DNA of 64,000 nt, taken from the NCBI GenBank assembly GCA_016200135.1, contig JACQFI010000066.1, forward strand, positions 1 to 64,000. The letters are read 5' to 3'. Below the pieces are notes generated by a model. It was not told the DNA's origin. It saw only the letters and a list, made by a program, of their open reading frames with translations, and did no database searches. This stretch comes from Planctomycetota bacterium. Its GTDB lineage: Bacteria; Planctomycetota; SZUA-567; H5-PLA8. Position numbers and translations under genes: made by a program. Shown one piece after another: positions 26,281-34,476 of the stretch. Position 1 is the first letter of the stretch. Each line of letters starts with the position of its first letter.

Positions 26281-26493
26281 ATGTCATTCGGCACAGAACT
26301 GAAAAAGGCAAGAACCCTTGCGGGGTTGAGCCAAGAAAAGCTGGCGTTTGAAGCAGAGGTGGATCGAACTTACATCAGTCTGCTCGAGCGTGGGAAAAAA
26401 TGTCCGACGTTGGAAGTTTATTTTAGGATTTGCCGAGCACTGAAAATGTCACCAACAACCATGATGGCAAGGCTTGAAAAATCCTTGAGATGA
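26281..26493 (+). CDS. Restriction controller (C) protein, XRE-type
   Basis: A 70-residue helix-turn-helix protein. The pattern FGTELKKARTLAGLSQEKLA followed by E-V-D-R-T-Y-I-S-L-L-E-R-G-K-K-C-P-T-L is that of C.AhdI/C.PvuII-type controller proteins, which form dimers and time restriction gene expression. Its size and the tandem position, 9 bp ahead of an HNH nuclease gene, fit the C-R order of type II restriction systems. The upstream C-box supports self-regulation. It could also be an ordinary XRE repressor, but the operator match makes a C protein more likely. The gene is AT-rich compared with the chromosome. Confidence 0.82.
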   Translation: MSFGTELKKARTLAGLSQEKLAFEAEVDRTYISLLERGKKCPTLEVYFRICRALKMSPTTMMARLEKSLR

Positions 26494-26502
26494 GGGCATC
26501 TG

Positions 26503-27060
26503 GTGCCAAAGGGACAGAAAAGCAAAGCTGATATTTCTAATACCGCCATCCGAGTTTTTTTGCAGATGGTAGGTATTTCCTATGATGAAGCTCGTGGGTT
26601 AGAACCATTCAAACCATCAAGAGAACAATGCAAAGAGGTGCTTGAGTTTTTTAACTCCTGTTGTTGCTATTGTGATATGAAAATTGGCTTGGAAGAGTTC
26701 ACTTCCGATCACTTAATACCAGTCAATAAATCGTTTTTAGGCTTACATGCATGGGGTAACGTAGTTCCATGTTGCGGAAAATGTAATAAGGCAAAACACA
26801 ATCAACCGTGGCGTGATTTTATTATAGGTGCGCATAAGGGGAAGGAGGGCAAAGCTCGAACCAAGAGAATAGAAGATTTTATTTTCCATTATAGATATAA
26901 ACCAACAATTGATCTCCAACAGATTGCTACCAACCTTTATCAAGATGTTGGCGAAGTTGCCTGGACACTAATTCAATTGAGATTTCAACAAGCGAAAACT
27001 TCTATTGAAAAAATTCATGGCGTAGAAAGTTCTGAGAAAAACAATTTATTAAACCCATAA
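26503..27060 (+). CDS. HNH endonuclease (restriction-enzyme-like)
   Basis: A 185-residue protein with an HNH core: zinc cysteines C54-x2-C57, catalytic D69-H70 in TSDHLIPVNKS, N86, and a second pair C91-x2-C94 in V-P-C-C-G-K-C-N-K-A-K-H-N. The start is a GTG preceded by GAGGG, overlapping the end of the controller gene region. The tandem arrangement with the controller gene predicts that it is the restriction nuclease of the pair. GC content is about 40 %, the lowest in the window, so it was probably acquired horizontally. No DNA methyltransferase is encoded within the island or near it, so how the host is protected is unclear. The recognition sequence is unknown. Confidence 0.8.
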   Translation: MPKGQKSKADISNTAIRVFLQMVGISYDEARGLEPFKPSREQCKEVLEFFNSCCCYCDMKIGLEEFTSDHLIPVNKSFLGLHAWGNVVPCCGKCNKAKHNQPWRDFIIGAHKGKEGKARTKRIEDFIFHYRYKPTIDLQQIATNLYQDVGEVAWTLIQLRFQQAKTSIEKIHGVESSEKNNLLNP

Positions 27061-27096
27061 TCTCAGCAAAAAACTATTTTTAGTAGCTCCTACTAA

Positions 27097-27933
27097 TTAC
27101 CCCAACTCCACCTTCTTCCCGTCCGCGCGCTGGGTTACGCGGCGGAAGGCTTCGGTGACCGCGCGCACGGCGTCTTTGAACTCGGTGCGCTCCTGGGCTT
27201 CCAACGGTTTGATGCCGCGCGACGGCGGGATGCCTTCGCGGATGTCGTAGCCGATCTGCCCCGGCGCCGAGGTGAAGATCCAGACGCGCTCGCCCAGGTA
27301 CACCGCCTCCGCGATGCTGTGCGTGATGCAGAAGATGGTGGGATGGATGCGGTACCACAATTCCACGAGCAGTTCCTGCATCTCCAGGCGCGTGGGTTCG
27401 TCCAGCGCCGAGAAGGGCTCGTCCATGAGCAGAATGCGCGGCTCGATCGCCAGCGAGCGCGCGATCGCCACGCGCTGCTGCTGGCCGCCGGAGAGCTGGT
27501 GCGGGTACTTGTCCTCGTGGCCGAGCAGGCCCACGTGCTTGATCAGTTCCATGGCCTTCTCGCGGCGCTGTTCGTGCGAGAGCCCCATCTCGGCGGCGTT
27601 GATGTTCAGCCCGAAGAGCACGTTCTTGAGGATGGTCAGGTGCGGGAACGAGCTGTACTGCTGGAAGATCATGCCGCGCTCGCGGCCGGGGCCTTCCACG
27701 CGCCGGCCGCGCACGAGCACGTCGCCGGAAGTGGGCTGGAGAAACCCGGCGATGAGATTCAGGAGCGTGCTCTTGCCGCAGCCGGAAGGTCCGATGATCG
27801 AGATGAACTCGCCCTTGTCCGGCACGTCCGCGATCTTGAACGAGACGTCGTTGAGCGCCACGAAGTTCCCGAACCGCAGCACGACGTTGCGGAACTCCAC
27901 AACCAACGGCAGGTCCTGCTCGGAGGCGCTCAC
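27097..27933 (-). CDS. ABC transporter ATP-binding protein, NitT/TauT type
   Basis: A 278-residue ATPase with Walker A GPSGCGKST at about residues 48-56, Q-loop (MIFQQYSSF), signature LSGGQQQR, Walker B RILLMDEP and the switch His in ITHS. It is closest in pattern to SsuB/TauB/NrtD-type importers of sulfonates, taurine, nitrate or similar small molecules. I take the GTG whose GTGA overlaps the permease stop, with GGAG nine bases upstream; a TTG 16 codons earlier lies inside the permease gene. It acts on the cytoplasmic side with the permease encoded just upstream. No binding-protein gene is adjacent. Confidence 0.9.
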   Translation of the reverse strand: MSASEQDLPLVVEFRNVVLRFGNFVALNDVSFKIADVPDKGEFISIIGPSGCGKSTLLNLIAGFLQPTSGDVLVRGRRVEGPGRERGMIFQQYSSFPHLTILKNVLFGLNINAAEMGLSHEQRREKAMELIKHVGLLGHEDKYPHQLSGGQQQRVAIARSLAIEPRILLMDEPFSALDEPTRLEMQELLVELWYRIHPTIFCITHSIAEAVYLGERVWIFTSAPGQIGYDIREGIPPSRGIKPLEAQERTEFKDAVRAVTEAFRRVTQRADGKKVELG

Positions 27934-28754
27934 CGTTGCGTGCTCCGGTAGGGGAAGAGCAACTTGCCCGCCTGGTTCCAAGCAAGGTCAGCGATCCAGG
28001 CGATCAGGGTGATGATCAGAATCGCGAGCCAGACGCGCCCCGGCAGCGCACGCCGCCGGGCGGTATCGATCAGATCTCCAAGGCCGCCTTCCTTCACTAC
28101 CACCTCGGCCAGCACGAGGTACGTCCAGCCGACGCCGAAGGCCAGACGCATAGAGTGCCAGATATCCGGCAGCGCCACCGGCACCAGAACGCCAAAGACG
28201 GTCTGGAATCGCGTGGCGCCGAGCGTGTACGCGGTGCGGAGATAGACGTCGGGCACGCCGTCGATGGCGCGCACGATCAACGGCAGCAGGTAGATCGCAA
28301 AGGCCAGCGCGAGGAAGATGATGCGCTGCTTTTCGCCCGAACCGAAGAGCGAGATCGTGAGCGGCACGAGCGCGGCGATGGGGATGTAGCCGCTCGCCGT
28401 GGCCAGCGGCAGGAACGTCGCGCGCACGCTCCCGAACGCGCCCATGGCAATCCCGAACGGCAGCGTGACCGCCAGCGCCAGCAGAAAGCCCACCAAGACC
28501 CGGAATAGGCTCAATTCGACATGCTGAACGAGCGACCGCCCCTGCTGGTCGTTCTCATGCAGGAGTTCGGGAACGCTCGCTACGACTTCGTGCGGGCTCG
28601 GCAGGATCAACGGGCTGATGACGCGCTCTTCGGCATCGCCGGCAGTAATGAACCACCAGATCAGCAGGAGCAGCAGCACCGGCACGAGGCCAAAGAGGAC
28701 CGCCGCCTTTTTGGGCGCCTTGCCTCGTATCTCGAGAAACCACGCTGGAAACAT
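27930..28754 (-). CDS. ABC transporter permease, NitT/TauT type
   Basis: A 274-residue membrane protein with about six helices and a BPD_transp_1 core; the EAA-like loop is seen around R-T-A-Y-T-L-G-A-T-R-F-Q-T-V-F-G-V-L-V-P. The pattern matches SsuC/TauC-type permeases. AAGG lies eight bases before the ATG. It is coupled by a 4-nt overlap to the ATPase gene. The substrate is unknown; a NMT1-type binding protein fused to OmpA at 59.8 kb is a possible partner. Confidence 0.9.
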   Translation of the reverse strand: MFPAWFLEIRGKAPKKAAVLFGLVPVLLLLLIWWFITAGDAEERVISPLILPSPHEVVASVPELLHENDQQGRSLVQHVELSLFRVLVGFLLALAVTLPFGIAMGAFGSVRATFLPLATASGYIPIAALVPLTISLFGSGEKQRIIFLALAFAIYLLPLIVRAIDGVPDVYLRTAYTLGATRFQTVFGVLVPVALPDIWHSMRLAFGVGWTYLVLAEVVVKEGGLGDLIDTARRRALPGRVWLAILIITLIAWIADLAWNQAGKLLFPYRSTQR

Positions 28755-28818
28755 GTCGTTACCTTACGCGAAATCCGGAACGGCTGTCAAACGCCGGGTT
28801 TGCAACCGCGGGCGCTTT

Positions 28819-28898
28819 AACCGCCAAGGCGTCACAGCGCCAAAGCCGCACCTGCTCGTAAATATCCGTGCTCTTTGCGCTTTGGCGTCTTGGCGGTT
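28819..28898. repeat. Paired-arm repeat, family A copy 3
   Basis: Left arm AACCGCCAAGGCGTCACAGC... and right arm ...GCGCTTTGGCGTCTTGGCGG pair with about four mismatches. It lies within the 415-bp gene-free stretch between the ABC operon start and the next sigma gene; the rest of that stretch (28900-29169) has only short hairpins such as CCCCTTTCAAGGGG and no visible gene. Confidence 0.75.
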
Positions 28899-29169
28899 CA
28901 TTTTGGAATCAGTCTAACCTCTTTTCTCCCGGTGGGTTAACGCAGCACTAAATTCACCAGGAGCCCCGTATTTACGGGAATAGTTACGTTCCTTTTGAGA
29001 TTTAGGAGCAAGGGAAAAGGATGCCCCTTTCAAGGGGGAAAGGCTGGCCTATGAGAGCTCGCTCGAATGCGGGAGGGCGGTTGCCTTGAAAACAGCGCAA
29101 CGGACCTTACCGTGGCATCCATCGCTCTGGCAGTGTTGCCGGAGTTTGGCCAAAGCCACGGGTAAACTT

Positions 29170-29811
29170 ATGGGAAACACCGAATCCACCAGTCGCCCCG
29201 CGGTGCATGCGCTTTCGCCCGCGGCCTTGGCGGAACGGCGCGCGGCGTTCGAAGCCGTCGCCATGCCGCTCGCCGATATCCTCTACGCGTCCGCCTATCG
29301 CATGCTTGGAAACTCGGCCAAGGCCGAGGACCTCGTCCAAGAGACCTACATCCGCGCCTGGAAGAACTTCGACCGCTTCGAAACGGGCACGAACTTCAAG
29401 GCCTGGATCTTCAAGATCATGATCTTCGTGAACCGCAACGACCGCCGCAATCCGCGCTCGCGCGACATCAACGTGGACTTCTCGGCCTACGAACACCCCG
29501 TTGCGGCCGCGCCGGAACCGGATCCGGTGGCCGCGGGCCGCGTGAACTGGGAGGCGCTGTACGGCGAGCTGGTCGAAGACGAATTCAAACGCGCCCTTGA
29601 ACACCTGGACGAAGACCAGCGCACGGTGCTGATGATGGTCACGCTGGGCGAGCTCTCGTATCAGGAAGTCTCCGACACGCTGGGCGTGCCGATCGGCACC
29701 GTGATGTCGCGGCTCTTCCGCGCCCGCAAGCGCCTGCAGGAAGAGCTCCACGACTACGCCAAAGAGCGCGGTCTGCTCCGCAAGGCCGGCAAAGAGGAGG
29801 CCGCGGGATGA
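29170..29811 (+). CDS. ECF-type RNA polymerase sigma factor
   Basis: A 213-residue sigma factor. Region 2 spans about residues 30-100 (YRMLGNSAKAEDLVQETYIR and FKAWIFKIMIFVNRNDRRNP), region 4 about 145-200 (LGELSYQEVSDTLGVPIGTV). Its TGA overlaps the ATG of the following anti-sigma-like gene (ATGA), so the two are translationally coupled, as is typical of sigma/anti-sigma pairs. The ATG at 29170 has no clear ribosome-binding site; a TTG at 29086 would add 28 residues of unlikely sequence. Confidence 0.9.
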   Translation: MGNTESTSRPAVHALSPAALAERRAAFEAVAMPLADILYASAYRMLGNSAKAEDLVQETYIRAWKNFDRFETGTNFKAWIFKIMIFVNRNDRRNPRSRDINVDFSAYEHPVAAAPEPDPVAAGRVNWEALYGELVEDEFKRALEHLDEDQRTVLMMVTLGELSYQEVSDTLGVPIGTVMSRLFRARKRLQEELHDYAKERGLLRKAGKEEAAG

Positions 29812-30890
29812 GCCAGCCCCCGGCGCCCGACGCTTTCGACGCCTTCGTAAAGAAGGCCGGAGGATCGCCTAAGCCTCCGCCGGGCCTGCGCGACCGCATT
29901 CGCGCGCGGCTCGACGCGGCCGACGCCGAGATGGGCGCCGACCTCGAGCGCCAGGAACTTCATGCCTTCCTCGACCGCCAGTTGCCGCCGGAGCGCGCGG
30001 CCAAGGTTGAAGCGAAGCTCTCCCAGGACCCCAAGGCGGCGCAGGCCGCGGAAGAGGAGCGCGCGTTTCTGGCGCTGGTGAAGAAAGCCAGCGCCCGAAG
30101 CTCCGCGCCCCCGGGGTTTCGGGAGCGGCTTGCGGCCAAGCTGAACGCCACGGAACTCGACGCGCAGCCTGCCGAGGCCGCGCAAGCGGGCGCTCCTGCC
30201 ACCCTGGAAGCCCAGCGAACTCCGCCGCCGGAAAGAGCGCGCGTCGTGCGCGGCTTCTTCGGCAGCCGCGCGCGCATCCTCGCCTCGTCGCTGGCGGCGA
30301 GCGTGCTCGCGGTGGTGGGCCTGTACGTTTACTTCACCCGGATGGCGGAGTGCCCGTACATGCTCGGCTGCGTCGAACAGCACCGCGCGATCCTGGAAGG
30401 CAAGGAGAAACTCGCGGTGGCCCAGGGCGACCCGGAGGCCATCGCCGCGTTCGTGCGCGAAAAGGCCGAGAAGAACCTGGGCGCGCTGCCCGACTTCAGC
30501 CGCTTCAACCTGGCCCCCGCCGGCGCCGGCGTGGCGAGTTTCTCGAACCTGCCCAGCGACTGGAAAGCACCCCAGGGCGCGTTCGTAAAGCTTACCGGCG
30601 CCCAAGGCGAAGTCGCCACGCTCATCTTTCATCCATGGATCGAAGAAGAGCCGATGGAGACGAACCTCAAGCTGATCGATGGGAAGAAATTCTGGCTCAT
30701 GGACCACCAGGGCTACCGGGCCGCAAGCTGGAAGCTCTGCGACGGCGTGCTCTGCACGTTCATCAGCAAGCGCTCCATGGACGACGTGCGGAAGCTGGCC
30801 GTGGACGTCTGCAACCAGATCCAGCTCCGCACCGTCCGCGCCCCGCTCCGCACGAACACTCGCGAAACGCTCCTCTGCCGCGCGCCGTGA
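29808..30890 (+). CDS. Membrane anti-sigma factor-like protein
   Basis: A 360-residue protein. The cytoplasmic part carries two similar segments of the form PPGLRDRIRARL (about 24-35) and PPGFRERLAAKL (about 103-114), with a helical stretch FLDRQLPPERAAKVEAKLSQ between them that is the anti-sigma-like core. A membrane helix lies at about 160-178. The extracytoplasmic domain contains four cysteines (about C187, C191, C309, C314) that may form disulfides. It overlaps the sigma gene and should hold that sigma factor at the membrane until a signal arrives. The zinc-binding His-x3-Cys-x2-Cys motif is absent, so this is not a zinc-binding anti-sigma factor. Confidence 0.78.
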   Translation: MSQPPAPDAFDAFVKKAGGSPKPPPGLRDRIRARLDAADAEMGADLERQELHAFLDRQLPPERAAKVEAKLSQDPKAAQAAEEERAFLALVKKASARSSAPPGFRERLAAKLNATELDAQPAEAAQAGAPATLEAQRTPPPERARVVRGFFGSRARILASSLAASVLAVVGLYVYFTRMAECPYMLGCVEQHRAILEGKEKLAVAQGDPEAIAAFVREKAEKNLGALPDFSRFNLAPAGAGVASFSNLPSDWKAPQGAFVKLTGAQGEVATLIFHPWIEEEPMETNLKLIDGKKFWLMDHQGYRAASWKLCDGVLCTFISKRSMDDVRKLAVDVCNQIQLRTVRAPLRTNTRETLLCRAP

Positions 30891-31100
30891 TACCCCCATC
30901 GGCCTCCTGAAATAACCCAAGTCTTGGCCTAAGTCGATCTGCCGTATCGCGATCCGTCGATCAAGCTATTTTGCATATTAATGCAGGGAAGCCCGCGCCT
31001 CGCGCCGTGTGATTATGGACGGAGGAAGCGACGGCCGATGCAGACAAAGGTGTTAGGCCGGGTTCGGTCCCGGGTTGCCCCCAAGGAGCAGCATTCCTCC

Positions 31101-33053
31101 ATGCCCAACGACGCCGACTTGATGGCGCGATACGTGAAGGACGGTGACGCACTTGCCTTTGGCGCGCTCGTCGAACGCCACGCGGGCATGGTGTACGGCG
31201 TCTGCCGGCGCATCCTGGGCGACGCGCACGCCGCCGAGGACGCGGGACAGGCGGTCTTTCTGCTTCTCACACGCAAGGCGGCAGGCCTCAAACCGCAGGT
31301 GTCCCTGACCGGCTGGCTCTATCGCGCCGCGGTGCTGGCGGCGTGTGAGGCGCGGCGGAACCGGGCCACACGTGAACGGCACGAACGGGAGGCAGCGACC
31401 ATGCGGGCTCAAGAGGACAGTCCGGACGCCGGAGCAGCGCTGCGAAACTGGGAGCAGATCGCTCCGAATCTCGACGCGATGCTCGAACGGCTGCCTTCCG
31501 ACCAGCGCGACGCGCTAGTCCTGCGGTACCTCTCGGGCCTCAGCGAAGCCGATGCGGCACGTGAGCTCGACTGTCCGGTCGGCACGCTCTCGGCGCGCGT
31601 CTCGCGAGGCCTCGAACGCCTCCGGGTGCTCTTCGGTGGCGGTACGGTGCTGCCGGCGGGCGCGCTCGCGGCGGCGCTGGCTTCGCACGGTTCGCCCTCC
31701 GCGCCGGCGGCCTTCGCCTCCTCCGTCCAGTCGGTCTGTCTTGGAAAAGCGGCCGCCACCGCCATCACCCTTGCCATCACGGAGGCCGTCATGAAGACGA
31801 TGTTCTGGATTAAAGTGAAATTCGCGGCTGCTTGCGTCGCGCTCGCGCTTGTGCTGGGTGCCGGCGCGCCTCTGGCGTACCGCGCGCTGGCCTCGGAAGC
31901 CGCTCCGTCGGCCGTTCCGCCGCCGAAAACCGGCGAGGCCGCCGCCCAAGCACCCGCTCCGGAATCCGTGCCCGAGAAAGTCCGCTTTACGCCCGGCTAC
32001 ACGACCGCCAATCTTCAGTACGAGCGCATCTCGCGGACGGAACTCAAACGCGACAAGGAGACCCTGACCGAGGTCGAGACCTACTTCATGGACAAGTTCA
32101 TGGACTATCAGATCTACGACCTGAAAATCGAGAAGGACGTTATGGACAAACGCCTGTCCTTCTCCTGCAACAAGGTTACCGGCGTGATCGACCAGGCCGG
32201 CTTCGCCAGGGCCACTGGCCAAGCCGCCGATCCCGACCACGCCCGCGATACGCTCGTCATTACCTTCGACAAGTTCGAGAACAACCAGAAACTGTCGACG
32301 TTCTGGAACCTGGTAAAAGACCAGCGGATCGAACTCAAGAATACCGAACTCCAGTTCGTGCCCATCGGCAATGCGTTCATCGGGATGGGCTTCATGTCGC
32401 TGGATATGGGCTTTTCCGGGCCGGTCTGCATCGCCGGCGATCAGCCGCGCGCGGTCGGCGATTCCTGGAAGATTCCCGTGGTTCTGCCAAGGCAGGAAAA
32501 GAAGGAGCCGGATCTGCGCACGTTCCACCTAGCCAAGCTTGAACGCAACGGCGGCGTGCTTCTTGCCACGGTGAAGGTGGACAAGGACACCTTCAAGGTC
32601 AAGGACCCGAAGATGCTCCCGGGTAAGATTAAGCTCCTGGGGCACGACTTCGACTATACGCTCGGCGTCGAAGTCGAGGGAGAGACCAGCGGTGAGTACC
32701 TCGTAGACGTGGAGCGCGGCGTCGTTCTGAAGGGCGCGGAGACCATGGATTGCAAAATGAACCTCACGATCAAGCTGGCCGACGATGCGCCGGAGCAGAT
32801 CAAGAACTTCGTCGGCAAGGGCATCGTGGGCCACTTGGTCGTTCAGAACCAGGACCGGCTGCTGGAGGCTGAAGAGGGCCACGCGCTTTCCGGCGAACCC
32901 GCAAAGCCGGAGGCCATCGCCGAATTGCGCAAGCGCTGGCAGCCGCTGACGCAGGCCAAAGACGACGCCTTCATGGTGGCGCTGGCTCAGAATATTCTCA
33001 GCAAGCTCGACATCGTGGCCAAACAGAAACCAGCCAAGCCTGACGACTTCTAA
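31101..33053 (+). CDS. Membrane-tethered ECF sigma factor with large extracytoplasmic domain
   Basis: A 650-residue fusion. Residues about 1-95 are sigma region 2 (YVKDGDALAFGALVERHAGM, RRILGDAHAAEDAGQAVFLL), about 125-180 region 4 (SDQRDALVLRYLSGLSEADA). A membrane helix follows at about 235-258, then a Pro/Ala-rich linker and a roughly 350-residue domain of unknown fold. Planctomycetes are known for such sigma factors with C-terminal extensions, thought to be their own sensors. The ATG at 31101 has AAGGAG 12 bases upstream; an ATG at 31038 also follows a GGAGG. A stand-alone signal-peptide-like M-K-T-M-F-W-I-K begins the membrane part, as if a secreted protein had been joined to the sigma factor. 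Confidence 0.85.
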   Translation: MPNDADLMARYVKDGDALAFGALVERHAGMVYGVCRRILGDAHAAEDAGQAVFLLLTRKAAGLKPQVSLTGWLYRAAVLAACEARRNRATRERHEREAATMRAQEDSPDAGAALRNWEQIAPNLDAMLERLPSDQRDALVLRYLSGLSEADAARELDCPVGTLSARVSRGLERLRVLFGGGTVLPAGALAAALASHGSPSAPAAFASSVQSVCLGKAAATAITLAITEAVMKTMFWIKVKFAAACVALALVLGAGAPLAYRALASEAAPSAVPPPKTGEAAAQAPAPESVPEKVRFTPGYTTANLQYERISRTELKRDKETLTEVETYFMDKFMDYQIYDLKIEKDVMDKRLSFSCNKVTGVIDQAGFARATGQAADPDHARDTLVITFDKFENNQKLSTFWNLVKDQRIELKNTELQFVPIGNAFIGMGFMSLDMGFSGPVCIAGDQPRAVGDSWKIPVVLPRQEKKEPDLRTFHLAKLERNGGVLLATVKVDKDTFKVKDPKMLPGKIKLLGHDFDYTLGVEVEGETSGEYLVDVERGVVLKGAETMDCKMNLTIKLADDAPEQIKNFVGKGIVGHLVVQNQDRLLEAEEGHALSGEPAKPEAIAELRKRWQPLTQAKDDAFMVALAQNILSKLDIVAKQKPAKPDDF

Positions 33054-33165
33054 ATCCTAGGCGAGCGTAGCGAACGCGGGGCGAGAGTGCGTCCTAGAGT
33101 TGCCGGGAGCCACGCACCCCGAATCGTCTGCGGAGTTTCCGCGCGCTTCGGTTAACCTTTCGCGG

Positions 33166-34440
33166 ATGAACAACGCCAGCCAGAGACGCATTCTCTTTGC
33201 CGTCACGCTGCTGCACGGCGCGACGCATCTGTACACCATTTTCTTGAGCCCGCTCAACCCCGAGCTCCAGCGCTTCTTTGGCCTCGAGAACGACCGCGGC
33301 GTCACGTTCTTCCAGACGGTCTACCTGGCGGTGTACGCGCTCAGCAATCTGGTCGCGGGGCTGCTCGTCACGAGGTACTCGCCGCGCGCACTGCTGACCG
33401 CGGGTCCGCTGCTCAACGGGCTTGGCGTATTAGGCATGTCGCTGCTTGGGCCTCAGCATTATACGGGCATGTGCCTGATGACGGCGCTCGGCGCGGCCGG
33501 CGGTGGGCTCTACCATCCGGTTGCAAATGTGCTGCTCACCAGCACGTTCCCGCACGAGAAGGGCCGCGTGCTCGGCATCGCGGGCATCGGCGCGAGTCTC
33601 GCGTTCATGATCGGCCCGTACGGTTCGGGCGAACTCGTCCATTCGCTGGGCTGGACTTGGCAGGGCGTGACGCTGCTCTTTGGTTCTGCCGGCATCGTCT
33701 GTTCGATCCTGGCCTTTTTCTTTGTGCCGTCAGGAGCGGGACATCAGACCGATGGCGCGAGCCCCCTCCGGCCCGCGGGTTCGGACGTGGAAGCGCGCCT
33801 GCGGACGGTGCTCTACTTCGCCGCCTTCGCCATGCTGGTGATGGGCGCGCGCGAGGTCGTCGCGTGGGGCTCGACGAACATCACGGCGCTCTTCCTGAAG
33901 AATGTGCATGGCGACAACAGCCGCGCGGGCTTCTTGCTGGCCATGATCTTCACGCCGGGCCTGGTCGTCCAACCACTGGCGGGCCGCTGGAGCGACAGCA
34001 TCGGCCGCGAGCGCGTCCTCTTCGTCTCGATGGTGCTGCTGGCGCTCGCGGCGTACCTGATCCCGCTCACGCCCAGCGAATGGCTCATCGCGCCCTACCT
34101 GCTCTTTGGCACGGCTATGCTCGCGACCATCCCAACCTTTGAAGCCCTCGTCGCGGACCGCACGCCCGTCGCGCTGCGCGGGCTGGTCTTCGGGATCATC
34201 ATCACCGCGGGCATCGGCATCGGATCTGTCGGGCCGTATCTCGCCGGCGCCGTGGCCGACGCGGGCGGCAAGACGCCCGAGGCCTACCGCAATGTGTTCT
34301 GGGTGCTGGCCGCGCTCTCCGCCGGTGGCGCGGCCGTCTCGCTCGGGCTCAAGCCCGTCGCGTGCGCGCTCGGCTTGGTTGCGAAGAATTCCGAGCCCGC
34401 CGAGCCCAATGTCATCCCCTTGCCGGCGGCGGATGTGTGA
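33166..34440 (+). CDS. MFS transporter
   Basis: A 424-residue polytopic protein with about twelve hydrophobic helices and an enlarged loop in the middle (about 190-210). The opening HGATHLYTIFLSPLNPELQR and G-R-W-S-D-S-I-G-R-E-R in the second half (motif A-like) mark a major facilitator of the drug-efflux type, somewhat like fosmidomycin exporters. The substrate is not known. The ATG is the first one at the beginning of the fold; ribosome-binding signal is weak. Stands alone between a sigma gene and a nucleotidyltransferase-like gene. Confidence 0.82.
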   Translation: MNNASQRRILFAVTLLHGATHLYTIFLSPLNPELQRFFGLENDRGVTFFQTVYLAVYALSNLVAGLLVTRYSPRALLTAGPLLNGLGVLGMSLLGPQHYTGMCLMTALGAAGGGLYHPVANVLLTSTFPHEKGRVLGIAGIGASLAFMIGPYGSGELVHSLGWTWQGVTLLFGSAGIVCSILAFFFVPSGAGHQTDGASPLRPAGSDVEARLRTVLYFAAFAMLVMGAREVVAWGSTNITALFLKNVHGDNSRAGFLLAMIFTPGLVVQPLAGRWSDSIGRERVLFVSMVLLALAAYLIPLTPSEWLIAPYLLFGTAMLATIPTFEALVADRTPVALRGLVFGIIITAGIGIGSVGPYLAGAVADAGGKTPEAYRNVFWVLAALSAGGAAVSLGLKPVACALGLVAKNSEPAEPNVIPLPAADV

Positions 34441-34476
34441 CCTCGTATCCCTGTCCAGGACTCCCATTCGTGTGGT

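Noticed and set aside
25740-27095. Flanking direct repeats or an integrase marking the AT-rich island as an integrated element
   Set aside because: No direct repeats at the borders and no recombinase gene were found; transfer is inferred only from base composition and gene content.
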